A stretch of 64,000 bases of DNA from JBCCEJ01 sp039030335 (GCA_039030335.1 JBCCEJ010000014.1:19804-83803); one strand, 5' to 3'. Counted from the first letter of the stretch, positions 17,870-27,194 are shown. A program made the numbers and translations. The notes: generated from the letters alone by a model not told the origin.

Positions 17870-18892
17870 TCAGTTCGGCAACACCCTCGCCAACGGGACC
17901 GTGGTGCCATGTGAAGAGACGTCTGACACCCGCAGCGTTCCGGAATCGATGACGTCGATGATGAGGTGCTCGCGGGATACCTCACGATAATCGTTGTCGA
18001 CCACCACTTCGCAGCCCTTACCGCGCCCGACGACGTTTCTGCCGCGCACGAGCGGCGTTGCCCGCCGCGAGTTGCCATCCACAACACATAACCGGCCGTC
18101 GTGGCGCTCGATGCGAAACGGGTACGCGGACAAAAACACCCGCAGCGGTTTCGGGTCGACCAGCGACAGTGTCACCGCGTCGCTCTCCGGTAACCGGAGG
18201 TATCCCGCATCGTCATCGCCCCGCAGCGAACCGGCTGGCGTATCGAGCGTGACTCGTTCGGCGCGGGGTGGCGGCGACTGAGCGGGGACGGCGTACGACG
18301 GCGTCCTGGCCGATGCCACTTCGTCGCGCTGCCTTGCAATACGTAACTCCTGCAACACGCCCCGGCGGCTTGCCAGGTACCTGGCGTAATGTTGTACGGC
18401 GACACGCCGAAACTCGTCGTGACGCGCGCCGTCGAGCTGCGACAGCGCGCCGAACAACGAGCGCCAGTCGTGGTCACTGGAGAACGTTCTGAGATCAAAG
18501 TCAGCTAACAGCGCACGCATGCTACTACCGGACTGGCGGGCATCCGACAGCAGCTTTGAGAACTCGACTTCCACATGGCGAATGTCGCGAACCGCACGGC
18601 GCAGCTCAACGGTAGTCATGCTTTCGAATTGCGCTACGCGCGTCCGGGGATATTCGCTGCGGTGCGCCAGCGCGAACGCGAATTCACGCGGCGTCGGGAA
18701 GCGCAGCACTTCATTCCCGTACAGCAGGACCAGTGCGCTGTCTTCAGCCGGCGCGAACAGCTGTGCGGCGGCGTTGCGCAGTCGTACCCATCCAGCGCGC
18801 AGGCCGGACAGCAGATGCTGATTCACGGCGGAGAACTGCGGTGCTTCGAACTGCCATTCGAGAGACGACGGGTGCGTAAGTGAAGTATCCAT
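17870..18892 (-). CDS. FHA-domain protein of unknown function
   Basis: 340 residues from the ATG at 18892 (MDTSLTHPS). The last 90 residues form a forkhead-associated domain: NVVGRGKGCEVVVDN, VSREHLIIDV and SDVSSHGT, the phosphothreonine-binding Gly-Arg, Ser-Arg-x-x-His and loop residues being present. The first 200 residues are Ala/Arg/Leu-rich, look helical, and match nothing I recognise. FHA proteins usually read Ser/Thr kinase signalling or organise secretion machines, but no Ser/Thr kinase, phosphatase or secretion gene is nearby. No signal peptide or membrane helix was seen. It converges on selO with a gap of 21 bases. Confidence 0.75.
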   Translation of the reverse strand: MDTSLTHPSSLEWQFEAPQFSAVNQHLLSGLRAGWVRLRNAAAQLFAPAEDSALVLLYGNEVLRFPTPREFAFALAHRSEYPRTRVAQFESMTTVELRRAVRDIRHVEVEFSKLLSDARQSGSSMRALLADFDLRTFSSDHDWRSLFGALSQLDGARHDEFRRVAVQHYARYLASRRGVLQELRIARQRDEVASARTPSYAVPAQSPPPRAERVTLDTPAGSLRGDDDAGYLRLPESDAVTLSLVDPKPLRVFLSAYPFRIERHDGRLCVVDGNSRRATPLVRGRNVVGRGKGCEVVVDNDYREVSREHLIIDVIDSGTLRVSDVSSHGTTVPLARVLPN

Positions 18893-19252
18893 GTGGAATC
18901 CGGCTATTGGCCGGCAACCCGCCGGCATACCAGGTGAGACTCGCAGTCCGTGCCAGTCATGATCAGCCCGCTTCCGGTGCTTAGCTCCGGCGCGGTACAT
19001 GGCGGCATGTTATCGACTGCGATACCTGGTACGACGGTGACGAATCTCACGTTTTTCAACGACATCGCGGCCGCGCGCCGAACCGGACGCGCAAATTGTG
19101 GCGCGGTTGGCAATTTCGACGCACGGATGGGGCGCCCCGAGCGGCGAACCGGAGCGTTGCCGCAAACCCCGGGGAGCCTCAGCGCAAGTCGGTTGAGGTG
19201 CGGGAAAGCGAGCGGCCGCGATGCGGCCGCCAGTCTGCCAGGAGAACGAGAC
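18893..19252. other. Intergenic stretch between FHA gene and luciferase-like gene
   Basis: 360 bases without a convincing gene. Frames crossing it on the plus strand extend antisense into the luciferase-like gene and have no recognisable product. A GC-rich self-complementary pair (GCGGCCGC, three bases, GCGGCCGC) lies near 19213-19231, just past the stop of the reverse-strand luciferase-like gene. It could form a hairpin at that transcript's end, though no T-run follows. Otherwise I see nothing in it. Confidence 0.4.
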
Positions 19253-20086
19253 TCAGGCGAGCAACGGCGCGTATTCGTCCAGCAAGCGCAGGACGTCATC
19301 GCGCGGCAGCGGCGGCACGCCGAGCAATGCACGCTGCACGCCATGCTCTGCATAAGCTTCGAGCCCTGCTTTATCGGGTGGCGCCCGAAATACGGTGATA
19401 CTCAGTTCCGCCGGATCGCGTCCGGCCTCCTCGGCCTTTGCGCGCAGGCGTGCCGTATCGCGCGCCGGGTCGAAGACGCCGCCACGGGGCATCCACCCAT
19501 CGCAGAACGCGGCAACGCGCTTCAGCGTGTAGTCGGTCTCACCGCCGAGCAGTACGGGCGGGTTCGGCTTTTGCACGGGCTTCGGGTTCGACCAGATGGC
19601 GTCGAAATTCACGAAGTCGCCGTGGTAGGTCGCGGCCTCCTCGCGCCAGATTTGCTGCATCGCTTCGACACGCTCGCGAAGCATACGGAACCGGGTCTTG
19701 TACTCAGCGCCGTGGTTGTTCATCTCTTCGACGTTCCAGCCACCGCCGATACCGAACACGAACCGGCCGTTGGACAGGCGGTCAAGGCTCGCAACTGACT
19801 TGGCGGTCTGAATAGGTTCCCGCTGCGGAATGAGGCAAATGCCGGTGCCGACCTTGAGCTTCGTGGTACAGGCCGCAGCGATGCTGAGCGAGACGAACGG
19901 GTCGTAAGTATTCGAGTATTCCCTTGGAAGGTCTCCGCCACCTGGAAACGGTGTCTCGCGGCTCGACGGAATGTGCGTATGTTCCGGCTGGAACATCGAT
20001 TCAAAACCACGCTCTTCAAGTTCCCGCGCGAGTTCATCAACCGCGATGCAGTAGTCAGTCAGAAAAATAAAAACACCAATGTCCAT
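19253..20086 (-). CDS. LLM-class oxidoreductase of the F420-dependent type
   Basis: 277 residues, the short luciferase-like form usually annotated as F420-dependent. Motifs: MDIGVFIFLTDYC at the N-terminus, MFQPEHTHIP, LKVGTGICLIPQREPIQTAKSVASLD, FGIGGGWNVEEMNNHG and NPPVLLGGE. The fold is clear, but whether it uses F420, FMN or another deazaflavin cannot be told, and no F420 biosynthesis gene lies in the window. The ATG follows GGGAGG at seven bases. The gene stands alone on the reverse strand, downstream of the CobW gene. Probable role is oxidation or reduction of a small catabolic intermediate. Confidence 0.85.
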   Translation of the reverse strand: MDIGVFIFLTDYCIAVDELARELEERGFESMFQPEHTHIPSSRETPFPGGGDLPREYSNTYDPFVSLSIAAACTTKLKVGTGICLIPQREPIQTAKSVASLDRLSNGRFVFGIGGGWNVEEMNNHGAEYKTRFRMLRERVEAMQQIWREEAATYHGDFVNFDAIWSNPKPVQKPNPPVLLGGETDYTLKRVAAFCDGWMPRGGVFDPARDTARLRAKAEEAGRDPAELSITVFRAPPDKAGLEAYAEHGVQRALLGVPPLPRDDVLRLLDEYAPLLA

Positions 20087-20217
20087 TCAGTAGCCTCCCA
20101 GGCATGCGCGACTTATCAATATGGGCGGTCGACCGCGCACAGGCGGAACCGCATGGGCGATTCGATCAGCCCCTGTAGCTTGGGGCGGCGAAGACGGCCT
20201 CCAAGCGTCCGCTGTAG

Positions 20218-21135
20218 TCATGCGGCGCCGGGACCGGCCAGCAGTTCATTTACGTGCTCGACCTCGAGAACTCCACTCATGCCGATACAAACGAAGGCAG
20301 GCGCTGCCCCGTTTGGTGCGGAGCTCACGGCAAAGCGGCTGCCGACCACGTGCAGCGTACAGAGTTCGCCAGCGACGTTAAGCAGAAAACCCTTGGCGCG
20401 AATGACGCCGCTATCCGGCGCCGCCAGAGCCTCGCCGAGTGCATCGAGGTCAAACCGAGCGTCCGGATTGAAAGACAGCGTCATGAATCCATCCGCTTCG
20501 AAATGCGTGCCGTCACCCGCTTGCACGCGCGACGAAGCACCGATACCGAGCAGCGTTTGGGGCGGTACGTTCGCGTGCGACGCAGCAACGACACGGGCGT
20601 GCGGAACCTCAGCCCCGAGCCAGTCCCGCAGCTCCTGCAGCGCCGCGCTACCGACCAGATCCATCTTGTTCAGCAAGATCAGATCCGCGTCGGTGAGCTG
20701 GCGTCGAATGGTATCGGCGAGATAGCGGTCCGACGCCCGCGTTCTGATAGTCTCCGCATCCGCCAGCACCACGACGGCATCCAGCACGTACTCTGGCAAC
20801 AACGTCAGCGCGCTGACGATGCCGCCTGGCAACGCCACGCCGCTAGCTTCGACGATCACGGCGTCCATGTCGGGGAGGCGCTGCGGCAATTCCATCAGCG
20901 CCGCCATCAGATCGCTGCCGTAACTGCAACAGATACAGCCGCCGGCGATGCTGATCATGTCGCCGTCGTCCGCTTCGATGAGGCTTGCATCGATCGCTAA
21001 GTCGCCGAATTCGTTGACCAGCACAGCCAGGCGGCGGCCGTTCGCAGCGCGCAGCAGATGATTGACGAGCGTTGTCTTGCCAGCGCCGAGGTAACCACCG
21101 ATCACGGTGACCGGATAACCGGCCGGGGTGCTCAC
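20218..21135 (-). CDS. CobW/COG0523-family GTP-binding metallochaperone
   Basis: About 305 residues. The P-loop is GGYLGAGKTTLVNHLL, then NEFGD, the metal-binding GCXCC motif appears as GGCICC, SGVALPGG follows the Walker B segment (DAVIVEASG), and the guanine motif is NKMD. COG0523 GTPases insert Zn, Co or Ni into client enzymes or maintain metal supply. The GTG at 21135 is preferred because it lies five bases after the amidohydrolase stop; a frame opening at 21189 would overlap that gene by 49 bases. The direct coupling to a metal-dependent amidohydrolase suggests its client. Confidence 0.85.
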   Translation of the reverse strand: MSTPAGYPVTVIGGYLGAGKTTLVNHLLRAANGRRLAVLVNEFGDLAIDASLIEADDGDMISIAGGCICCSYGSDLMAALMELPQRLPDMDAVIVEASGVALPGGIVSALTLLPEYVLDAVVVLADAETIRTRASDRYLADTIRRQLTDADLILLNKMDLVGSAALQELRDWLGAEVPHARVVAASHANVPPQTLLGIGASSRVQAGDGTHFEADGFMTLSFNPDARFDLDALGEALAAPDSGVIRAKGFLLNVAGELCTLHVVGSRFAVSSAPNGAAPAFVCIGMSGVLEVEHVNELLAGPGAA

Positions 21136-21140
21136 GTCGT

Positions 21141-22778
21141 TCAAATTCCGGCCGCTTCGAACACACGCCCGCCGTGCACGGTGCCCCACACCGGAATGTC
21201 CTTGAGTTCTTCGGGTGCCACGGTCGTCGGGTCAGCCTCCAGTACGGCGAAGTCGGCCTTCTTACCGACTTCTATCGAGCCGATCTCGTGGTCCATGTGC
21301 AGGGTGTACGCCGCGCCAAGGGTGATGGTGCGGAGCGCGGTATCGACGCTGATGCGCTCGTCGGCGCCGAGCACACGACCCGTGGCGGTGCGACGGTTGA
21401 CCGCGCACCAGGCCGTAAACAATGGTCCCAGAGGGGTCACAGGAGCGTCGGAGTGAATGGCCATCGGTACCCCGTTCGCCAACGCCGTCGCGCAGGCGTT
21501 CATGCGCGTCGCGCGCTCTGGCCCCACGGTTGTGGCGTAGTGCTGCTCGCCCCAGAAGAAGTGGTGATTTGGAAACAGGTTCACGCACATACCGAGTGCT
21601 TTGATGCGCCGGAACTGCGCGGCGCTCGCGAGCTGGCAATGCTGCAGGGTGAATCGATGGTCTGGGCGCGGATGTTGAACCAGCGCGCCGGCGACGCAAT
21701 CCAACACCAGCTCGGTCGCTTCGTCACCATTCGTGTGGGTATGGACCTGCACGCCGCGCTCCAGCGCGCGCGCGTAGATCTCGCGAAGGTGCTCCGGCGC
21801 TACATACCAGAGTCCGTTTGGCTTGCCGTTGTAGTAGCCGGGCCAGCGAAGGCGCGCCGAAAAACCCTGGATCGAGCCGTCCGCTACGATCTTGACCCGA
21901 CCGAGCCGGAGACGGTCGGTCGAACGAACGCGCAGTTCGAGCGCGCGCTCGATGTACGCCTCGGGCGTCAGCCCCTGAAACCGCCGCAACGGTACGATAC
22001 GGGCGGGAAAACTCTCTTCACCCGTCACGCGTAGCATCATGTCGACACCGTCGTCCGGCAACAAGCTCGCGAGGTCGGTCGCGGTGGTGACACCCTGGCG
22101 CACACAAAGGCGCGCGAACTGTCGCAGACCCAGTTCGTCACACGCCAGCACGTCGCGGTCGAAACCGACATGCGCGCCCACGGGCATCATCGCGTCAGGA
22201 CCTTTGAGTTCTCCGGTCGGCAGCCCGTCATCGCCGAGCGGTACGCCTTCATGATTGATACCAGAACGCAACAGTCCGGCCAGCTCCAGCGCTTTGGAAT
22301 TCACATTCATGATGTGCCCGCTCGCGTGGAGTACGCCGATCGGCCGTTCGGTCGACGCGGCGTCCAGGTCGTGCCGACTGACGCGGCGCTCGCCGTAGTA
22401 GATCGGATCCAGCGACCAGCCTGCGATGGGTCCGTCGCCAAGGCGCTCGCCCGCTTCGCGCAGGCGCGCCACGATGGCATCGATGGACGCGAGCCCTGGC
22501 CAGGTCGTGCCATCCGGGTCGGTACGGTCGAAGTAACCGCAGTAAACGTAGCGCCAGAAGGTACCTTCCATCGTGTGGCTGTGCCCTTCGACGAGACCGG
22601 GCATCAGCACGTGCCCGGCGAAACGCTCATCGAGCGTGTACTCACCCCAGCCCGCCAGTTCGTCCAGATCGCCTACGCCGAGGATGCGGTCGCCCTGAAC
22701 GGCGACGTGCGTGGCCTCCGGACGGCTGGGGTTCATCGTCAGTACGCGGCGCGCCCGGTAGATGGTCGTGGCAGTCAA
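21141..22778 (-). CDS. YtcJ-type amidohydrolase (amidohydrolase_3 family)
   Basis: About 545 residues. Metal-ligand and active-site segments of the amidohydrolase superfamily are seen: LMPGLVEGHSHTMEG, the carboxylated/Glu-Lys region, VQVHTHTNGDEATELVLD, HCQLA and IHSDAPVTPLGP. The C-terminus GSIEVGKKADFAVLEADP is typical of the composite beta-sandwich domain. The reaction is hydrolysis of a C-N or similar bond at a mono- or binuclear metal; the substrate is unknown. The TTG at 22778 is preferred: AGAGGA lies about ten bases upstream and the protein then begins TATTIYRARRVLTMNP as in relatives. A longer frame reaches 22856. The CobW gene follows after five bases. Confidence 0.85.
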   Translation of the reverse strand: MTATTIYRARRVLTMNPSRPEATHVAVQGDRILGVGDLDELAGWGEYTLDERFAGHVLMPGLVEGHSHTMEGTFWRYVYCGYFDRTDPDGTTWPGLASIDAIVARLREAGERLGDGPIAGWSLDPIYYGERRVSRHDLDAASTERPIGVLHASGHIMNVNSKALELAGLLRSGINHEGVPLGDDGLPTGELKGPDAMMPVGAHVGFDRDVLACDELGLRQFARLCVRQGVTTATDLASLLPDDGVDMMLRVTGEESFPARIVPLRRFQGLTPEAYIERALELRVRSTDRLRLGRVKIVADGSIQGFSARLRWPGYYNGKPNGLWYVAPEHLREIYARALERGVQVHTHTNGDEATELVLDCVAGALVQHPRPDHRFTLQHCQLASAAQFRRIKALGMCVNLFPNHHFFWGEQHYATTVGPERATRMNACATALANGVPMAIHSDAPVTPLGPLFTAWCAVNRRTATGRVLGADERISVDTALRTITLGAAYTLHMDHEIGSIEVGKKADFAVLEADPTTVAPEELKDIPVWGTVHGGRVFEAAGI

Positions 22779-23079
22779 GGTGTGCGGTCCTCTTGGAGAG
22801 TTCGGGCAACGGTGCCCGCGCTGGGCGAAACGGCGTGCACGATTAGCGCAAGTCATCCCTGAGCCGACGCCCCAGTTGACCGGCCGCGACGTCCCCCGCC
22901 TGCCCTGCGGCCGGATTGCGACCGACCCCGGGGCCGGCGTCAGTCCACGCTACTGCGCATTCGCAGTGCACCCTACTCTACACGACCGCGCCGGCGCGCC
23001 CTGGAATCACCGGGATGAATTCACCCCGCCCGCCCAGGTGGTTTGCGCCACGACCGCGCGCGACGCCGCCGCCCGTGCT
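22779..23079. other. Intergenic stretch upstream of the amidohydrolase gene
   Basis: About 300 bases between the start of the amidohydrolase and the stop of the alpha/beta-hydrolase gene. It includes the AGAGGA ribosome site close to 22790. If the longer amidohydrolase frame were used, 78 bases would become coding. I see no RNA gene, repeat or clear promoter in the rest. Confidence 0.4.
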
Positions 23080-23997
23080 TTATTCACCCAGAAAGCCGCC
23101 GACCACCTGAAACAGGGTGTCCCGCCCGGTTTCGAGCAGCGCCGAATGCGTCGCGGCGTCGATCGTGACATAACGCCGCTCTGCCGCGCTTGTCAGTCGC
23201 CCGTAGACGGCGTACCCCTGCGCGGGCGTCGTCTCGCGATCCCATGCGCCGACCACCACGAGCGTGGGCGCACGAATTCGCTCCGGCGCGTAGGTTGGAC
23301 GACCGGCGCCCCAATGTTCGATGACGTCTTTCACGACACCGGCCGGCGCGCGCAGCACCGTGTCGTTCGTGGTCGCGATAACGTCGTTGGCCCAGCGCTT
23401 CATGACGTCGAGGCCACCCACCGCTTCAATGCCCGCCTCGTCGAGCCCGCGGCACCAGCGTACGACCATGTCGTCGGCACTCACTTCGCGCCACGCACCG
23501 GGCTGCGCGCCGTTCGAAATGGCAGGCGGCTCGTCCAACAGCCACAATGCCCCGTAGAGAACGAGACGTTCGATTTGCGCGGGCATTTCGCTGGCCACCG
23601 CCCCGCAGATAGCAGTGCCCCACGAGTAACCGATCAGAGCAACGCGTTTCGCGCCGCTTAGCGCCAGAACCGCGTCCACCGCGCGCCTGACACACGTTTG
23701 CGCAACGTCCGTATCCACCAGCGGCGGATGTGCCGATGCGGGATGCCGCATCGCATCCGGCCGGTCGGACCCGCCGTAGCCAGGCAGGTCCACGCACCAG
23801 ACATCACGCCCTGCCGCCGCCATGCGCTGCATCCAAGAGGGTCCATTGGCGTCGTAATCGAACGTCAGCGTCGAGGCGTAGGTCGCCCCATGCACGAACA
23901 GAACCGGTGGCCCGGAAGCGTTGGCACGTCGCCGGTTACGGAGCAACAAACGTAGACCGGCAATGCCTGAATCGATCCTGTGATCGGTCTTTTGCAA
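23080..23997 (-). CDS. Alpha/beta hydrolase
   Basis: 305 residues. The oxyanion HG pair is in VLFVHGATYAS, the nucleophile elbow is LIGYSWGTA (Ser), the Asp lies after the VVVGAWDRETTP strand, and the His is in DAATHSALLE. It is a soluble esterase, C-C hydrolase or haloalkane-type hydrolase; the family does not tell the substrate. The frame opens with a TTG at 23997 (QKTDHRIDSG); the ribosome site is weak and TTG codons slightly downstream are alternatives. It is divergent from the small unknown gene at 24.08 kb, with an AT-rich region between them. Confidence 0.85.
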   Translation of the reverse strand: MQKTDHRIDSGIAGLRLLLRNRRRANASGPPVLFVHGATYASTLTFDYDANGPSWMQRMAAAGRDVWCVDLPGYGGSDRPDAMRHPASAHPPLVDTDVAQTCVRRAVDAVLALSGAKRVALIGYSWGTAICGAVASEMPAQIERLVLYGALWLLDEPPAISNGAQPGAWREVSADDMVVRWCRGLDEAGIEAVGGLDVMKRWANDVIATTNDTVLRAPAGVVKDVIEHWGAGRPTYAPERIRAPTLVVVGAWDRETTPAQGYAVYGRLTSAAERRYVTIDAATHSALLETGRDTLFQVVGGFLGE

Positions 23998-24027
23998 GAT
24001 CTATAGCCCTCTAATATTCGTTATCTA

Positions 24028-24039
24028 CCCGAATTCGGG
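24028..24039. promoter_or_regulatory. 12-bp perfect palindrome in a divergent AT-rich promoter region
   Basis: The only clearly AT-rich intergenic stretch in this part (23998-24081) separates two divergent genes. It contains the perfect palindrome CCCGAATTCGGG, with TA-rich segments (TCTAATATTCGTTATCTA on its left, AAAACTATTCACATTATTC on its right) that could supply -10 elements. It could be an operator, but no regulator gene is adjacent. The sequence pattern is seen; the function is inferred. Confidence 0.35.
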
Positions 24040-24081
24040 CAAAACTATTCACATTATTCGAACGAAGCGCAAAATATCGGC

Positions 24082-24354
24082 ATGCCGAACGACGATGACG
24101 CAAATACACTCGCCCGTCACCTCGTGCGCAACCTTGGCCTGGACGCGCGCGTTGCCAACCGCGCGGTCGCTGAGATGCTCGCATACCTGGACGAGACCGC
24201 CGACGCGTTTGTCGTGCGCAGGCACCGCGAGTTGCAACAGGCAGGCCTCAGCAACGAGCAGACCTTCGACCTGCTTCAGCGCGAGACCGCGGGTTGGCGT
24301 TTCGCCATCAAGCCGCTCACGAAGCGGCAAATTCGCCGGCTGATCTACGGCTGA
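24082..24354 (+). CDS. Small protein of unknown function upstream of glmS
   Basis: 90 residues, not recognised as any family. It looks helical throughout, without Cys, signal peptide or membrane segment. The N-terminus is acidic (MPNDDDANTLARHL), the middle alternates charged and hydrophobic residues, and the C-terminus is basic (KPLTKRQIRRLIYG). The ATG lies just after an AT-rich promoter-like region, and its stop is 42 bases before glmS in the same direction, so the two may be co-transcribed. Codon positions show the GC bias of neighbouring genes, which supports real coding. A nucleic-acid or ribosome contact through the basic tail is conceivable but not shown. Confidence 0.65.
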   Translation: MPNDDDANTLARHLVRNLGLDARVANRAVAEMLAYLDETADAFVVRRHRELQQAGLSNEQTFDLLQRETAGWRFAIKPLTKRQIRRLIYG

Positions 24355-24396
24355 CGCCGGCAACGGGCCGGAATACCCCTGAGTGGAGCGACGACG

Positions 24397-26220
24397 ATGT
24401 GTGGAATTATCGGCTACGTGGGCGCCGGCGACGTGCGCGACATCCTGCTCGGCGGCCTGCGCCGACTCGAGTATCGAGGCTACGACTCAGCCGGACTGGC
24501 AGTCCTCACCCGACGACAGCTCAAGGTCTACAAGGCGGCCGGCAAGCTCAGCAATCTGGAGACGCGCGTGCCGGGCCGGGTCAGGGCCTCGCTCGGCATC
24601 GGACACACACGTTGGGCAACTCACGGACCGGCCAGCGATGAGAACGCCCATCCACACGTGAGTGCTGACGGGAAAATTGCGGTCGTACACAACGGCATCC
24701 TCGAAAACGGCCGGGAACTTCGGGCCGGGTTGACCGCGGCCGGTGTCGCGTTCGCGTCCGACACGGATACCGAGGCGCTCGCCCATCTGATCGCGGCTGA
24801 GTCTGATGGCGCGCTGGAAGACCGCGTGCGCCGCGCGCTGAAGCATGTGCACGGCACTTACGGCATCGCCGTTTGTAGCGCGTCCGAACCCGACAAACTG
24901 GTCGCGGCGCGAAACGGCAGCCCGGTGGTCGTCGGCATCGGCGATGAGGTCATGTACGTCGCGTCAGATGTAGCGGCACTCGCCGCGCATACGCGCCAGG
25001 TCGTGCACCTCGATGACGGTGAGATCGTGGCGCTGACGCCCCGCGCTTTGCACACGGCGACCTTGGACGCGGAACCCGTCAACAAGTCAGCGACGTCGGT
25101 GGACGTCGACCTGGCACGTTACGACCGCGGCGGACACGCTCACTTCATGCGCCGCGAGATTCTGGACCAGCCGGAAGCCGTAGCCCGCACCCTGAGCGGC
25201 CGGCTGGACAGACGGTTCCATACCGCGCGTCTCGACGGTTTGAATCTCGACGCGCGCGAGCTGCTGGACGTTCGCCGCATCAAACTGCTCGGCTGCGGCA
25301 GCGCGTACTACGCCGGCATGACCGGGGCTCAGCTGATCGAGGCGCTCGCACGCGTTCCGGCCGACGCCGAACCGGCGGCCGAGTTCCGCTATCGCAACCC
25401 TGTGATAGAACGCGACACGCTGTACATCGCCGTCAGCCAGTCTGGCGAAACGCTGGACACGCTGATGGCGGTGCAGGAGATTCAGCGGCGGGGCGGACGG
25501 GTGCTGGGGATCGTCAACGTCGTTGGCAGCAGCATCGCGCGGGCAGTGGACGGCGGTATCTACATTCACGCCGGGCCGGAAGTGTCCGTGGCCTCGACCA
25601 AGGCCTACACGTGCACGCTGACGGCACTGACGCTGCTCGCGCTGCATATCGGACGCATTCGGGATCTATCGCCGGAGCGAGGCCGTGCACTCGTCGAAGC
25701 CCTGGATGCACTCCCGGAAACTCTCGAGAAAGCGCTGTCGCTGGAAACTCATGTGCAAACGCTCGCGAGTCGCCTCGCCGTCTCCGCGAACGCGTTCTAC
25801 ATCGGGCGTGGGCTCGGCTATCCCATCGCGCTCGAAGGCGCGCAGAAGCTCAAAGAGATCTCCTACGTACATGCGGAAGCCTATCCAGCATCCGAACTCA
25901 AGCACGGTCCGCTCGCGCTCATTACCCCCGAGACTCCGACAGTCGTCGCTTTGCCGGGCGATGGTCTGACGGACAAGGCGCTGGCGTCGATCGAAGAGGT
26001 CAAGGCGCGACACGGCCCGGTGCTGGCAGTGGGCGCGATGCCGGGTCCGGGCAACGCTCAGTCAGTGGATGAATACATCGCGACACCGGCTTCGTTGCCG
26101 GAGCTGAGCCCAGTGGTGCTCGCGGTGCCGTTGCAACTGCTGGCCTACCATGCCGCGCTCGAGCTCGACCGCGATATCGACCAACCACGCAATCTGGCCA
26201 AGAGCGTCACGGTCGAGTAG
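24397..26220 (+). CDS. glmS: Glutamine-fructose-6-phosphate aminotransferase (isomerizing)
   Basis: 607 residues, the expected length. The N-terminal glutaminase domain begins MCGIIGYVGAGDVRDILL, with Cys2 as the nucleophile, then YRGYDSAGLAV, HTRWATHG and HNGILEN. Two SIS isomerase domains follow (GCGSAYYAGM, AVSQSGETLDTL, GPEVSVASTKAYT), ending with LKHGPLALI and the C-terminal KSVTVE needed for catalysis. It makes glucosamine-6-phosphate for peptidoglycan and LPS. The ATG follows GAGTGGAG. Its 3' end overlaps the convergent EamA gene by 14 bases. No glmS ribozyme would be expected in this group and none was seen. Confidence 0.98.
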   Translation: MCGIIGYVGAGDVRDILLGGLRRLEYRGYDSAGLAVLTRRQLKVYKAAGKLSNLETRVPGRVRASLGIGHTRWATHGPASDENAHPHVSADGKIAVVHNGILENGRELRAGLTAAGVAFASDTDTEALAHLIAAESDGALEDRVRRALKHVHGTYGIAVCSASEPDKLVAARNGSPVVVGIGDEVMYVASDVAALAAHTRQVVHLDDGEIVALTPRALHTATLDAEPVNKSATSVDVDLARYDRGGHAHFMRREILDQPEAVARTLSGRLDRRFHTARLDGLNLDARELLDVRRIKLLGCGSAYYAGMTGAQLIEALARVPADAEPAAEFRYRNPVIERDTLYIAVSQSGETLDTLMAVQEIQRRGGRVLGIVNVVGSSIARAVDGGIYIHAGPEVSVASTKAYTCTLTALTLLALHIGRIRDLSPERGRALVEALDALPETLEKALSLETHVQTLASRLAVSANAFYIGRGLGYPIALEGAQKLKEISYVHAEAYPASELKHGPLALITPETPTVVALPGDGLTDKALASIEEVKARHGPVLAVGAMPGPGNAQSVDEYIATPASLPELSPVVLAVPLQLLAYHAALELDRDIDQPRNLAKSVTVE

Positions 26221-27136
26221 GGTCCGGCGCCGCCGACGCGTGCCGCAGCACCGTGTAGACGCCGCTCACGACGATCAGCGCCGTCCCGACCCAGGTGAGA
26301 GCGCTCGGCACTTCACCCCACAGCGCAAAACCCAGCAGCAACGACCACACGATGCCGCTGTACTTGAATACCGCCATCAAGCTCGCATCGCCGTAGCGCA
26401 ATCCTTCCGTCATGAAATAGATACCACCGGTGAACGCGATCGCCGCCAGCGCCAGGATAAGCAGGTCTTCACCAGACATCGGTACCCACACGAACGCGCC
26501 AGCCGCCAGACCCAGCACCGCGACAAGCGTGGTGGAATAGAACATCAGCGCGACCGACGTCTCGTTGTGAATTGAGCCGCGAATGACGATCTCGCGCAAT
26601 CCGGACAGCAGCGCAACGAGCAACGGCAGCATCAGCACGACGCTGAACTGCGCGCCCGTGGGATTCACCACCAGCGCGGCACCCGCGAAGCCGAGCAGAA
26701 CTGCCGCCACGCGGCCGCGGCCGAGACGTTCGCGCAGCACAAGCGGCGCCAGTACCGCGACGAAGAGTGGATTCGTGAAGAAGATGATGGTTGCGATCGA
26801 CAGCGGCAAAACCGTCAGCGAGTAGATGTAGACGAAGATCGGCGCGGCCAGCAGGACCGCGGCACCGACGTGCGCCGCAACCGAATGCACCCGAAGCGCG
26901 TACAGCCCGCCTGCTCGAAACGTCATGAACAGCACCGGCAGCAAGGCGAACAGTCCACGCAGGCCGATCGCCTGTGACACCGGGACGTCGTCTACCACCA
27001 ACTTCATCAACGCATCGTTCAGCGTTACGCATCCGATGCCAACAACCGTCATCACAATACCCTTCAACGGCTGGTTCCGGGCGTCACCGGATGGGGTCGC
27101 GGCGGCTGCGGATGAACGTGACGATGTCGACTTCAT
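26207..27136 (-). CDS. EamA-family (DMT) transporter
   Basis: 309 residues with ten predicted membrane helices in two EamA repeats. Typical segments are the first-repeat helix end VAHVGAAVLLAAPIFVYIYS, FFTNPLFVAVLAPLVLRERLGRGR, GFAGAALVVNP, and in the second repeat YGDASLMAVFKYSGIVWSLLLG with LWGEVPSALTWVGTALIV. These carriers export or import amino acids or other metabolites across the inner membrane; the substrate is unknown. The 3' end overlaps that of glmS by 14 bases on the other strand. The gene lies 58 bases downstream of the DUF952 gene in the same direction. Confidence 0.88.
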   Translation of the reverse strand: MKSTSSRSSAAAATPSGDARNQPLKGIVMTVVGIGCVTLNDALMKLVVDDVPVSQAIGLRGLFALLPVLFMTFRAGGLYALRVHSVAAHVGAAVLLAAPIFVYIYSLTVLPLSIATIIFFTNPLFVAVLAPLVLRERLGRGRVAAVLLGFAGAALVVNPTGAQFSVVLMLPLLVALLSGLREIVIRGSIHNETSVALMFYSTTLVAVLGLAAGAFVWVPMSGEDLLILALAAIAFTGGIYFMTEGLRYGDASLMAVFKYSGIVWSLLLGFALWGEVPSALTWVGTALIVVSGVYTVLRHASAAPDPTRP

Positions 27137-27194
27137 ACAGATTTGTTCAACATGAGGGGTACCAGAACCATCGCCCGTCGCCGGATGGGTGAAG

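Noticed and set aside
24601..24614. GGACACACACGTTG looks like a copy of the dispersed repeat
   Set aside because: It encodes the conserved GHTRW motif of GlmS, so the match is explained by protein constraint.
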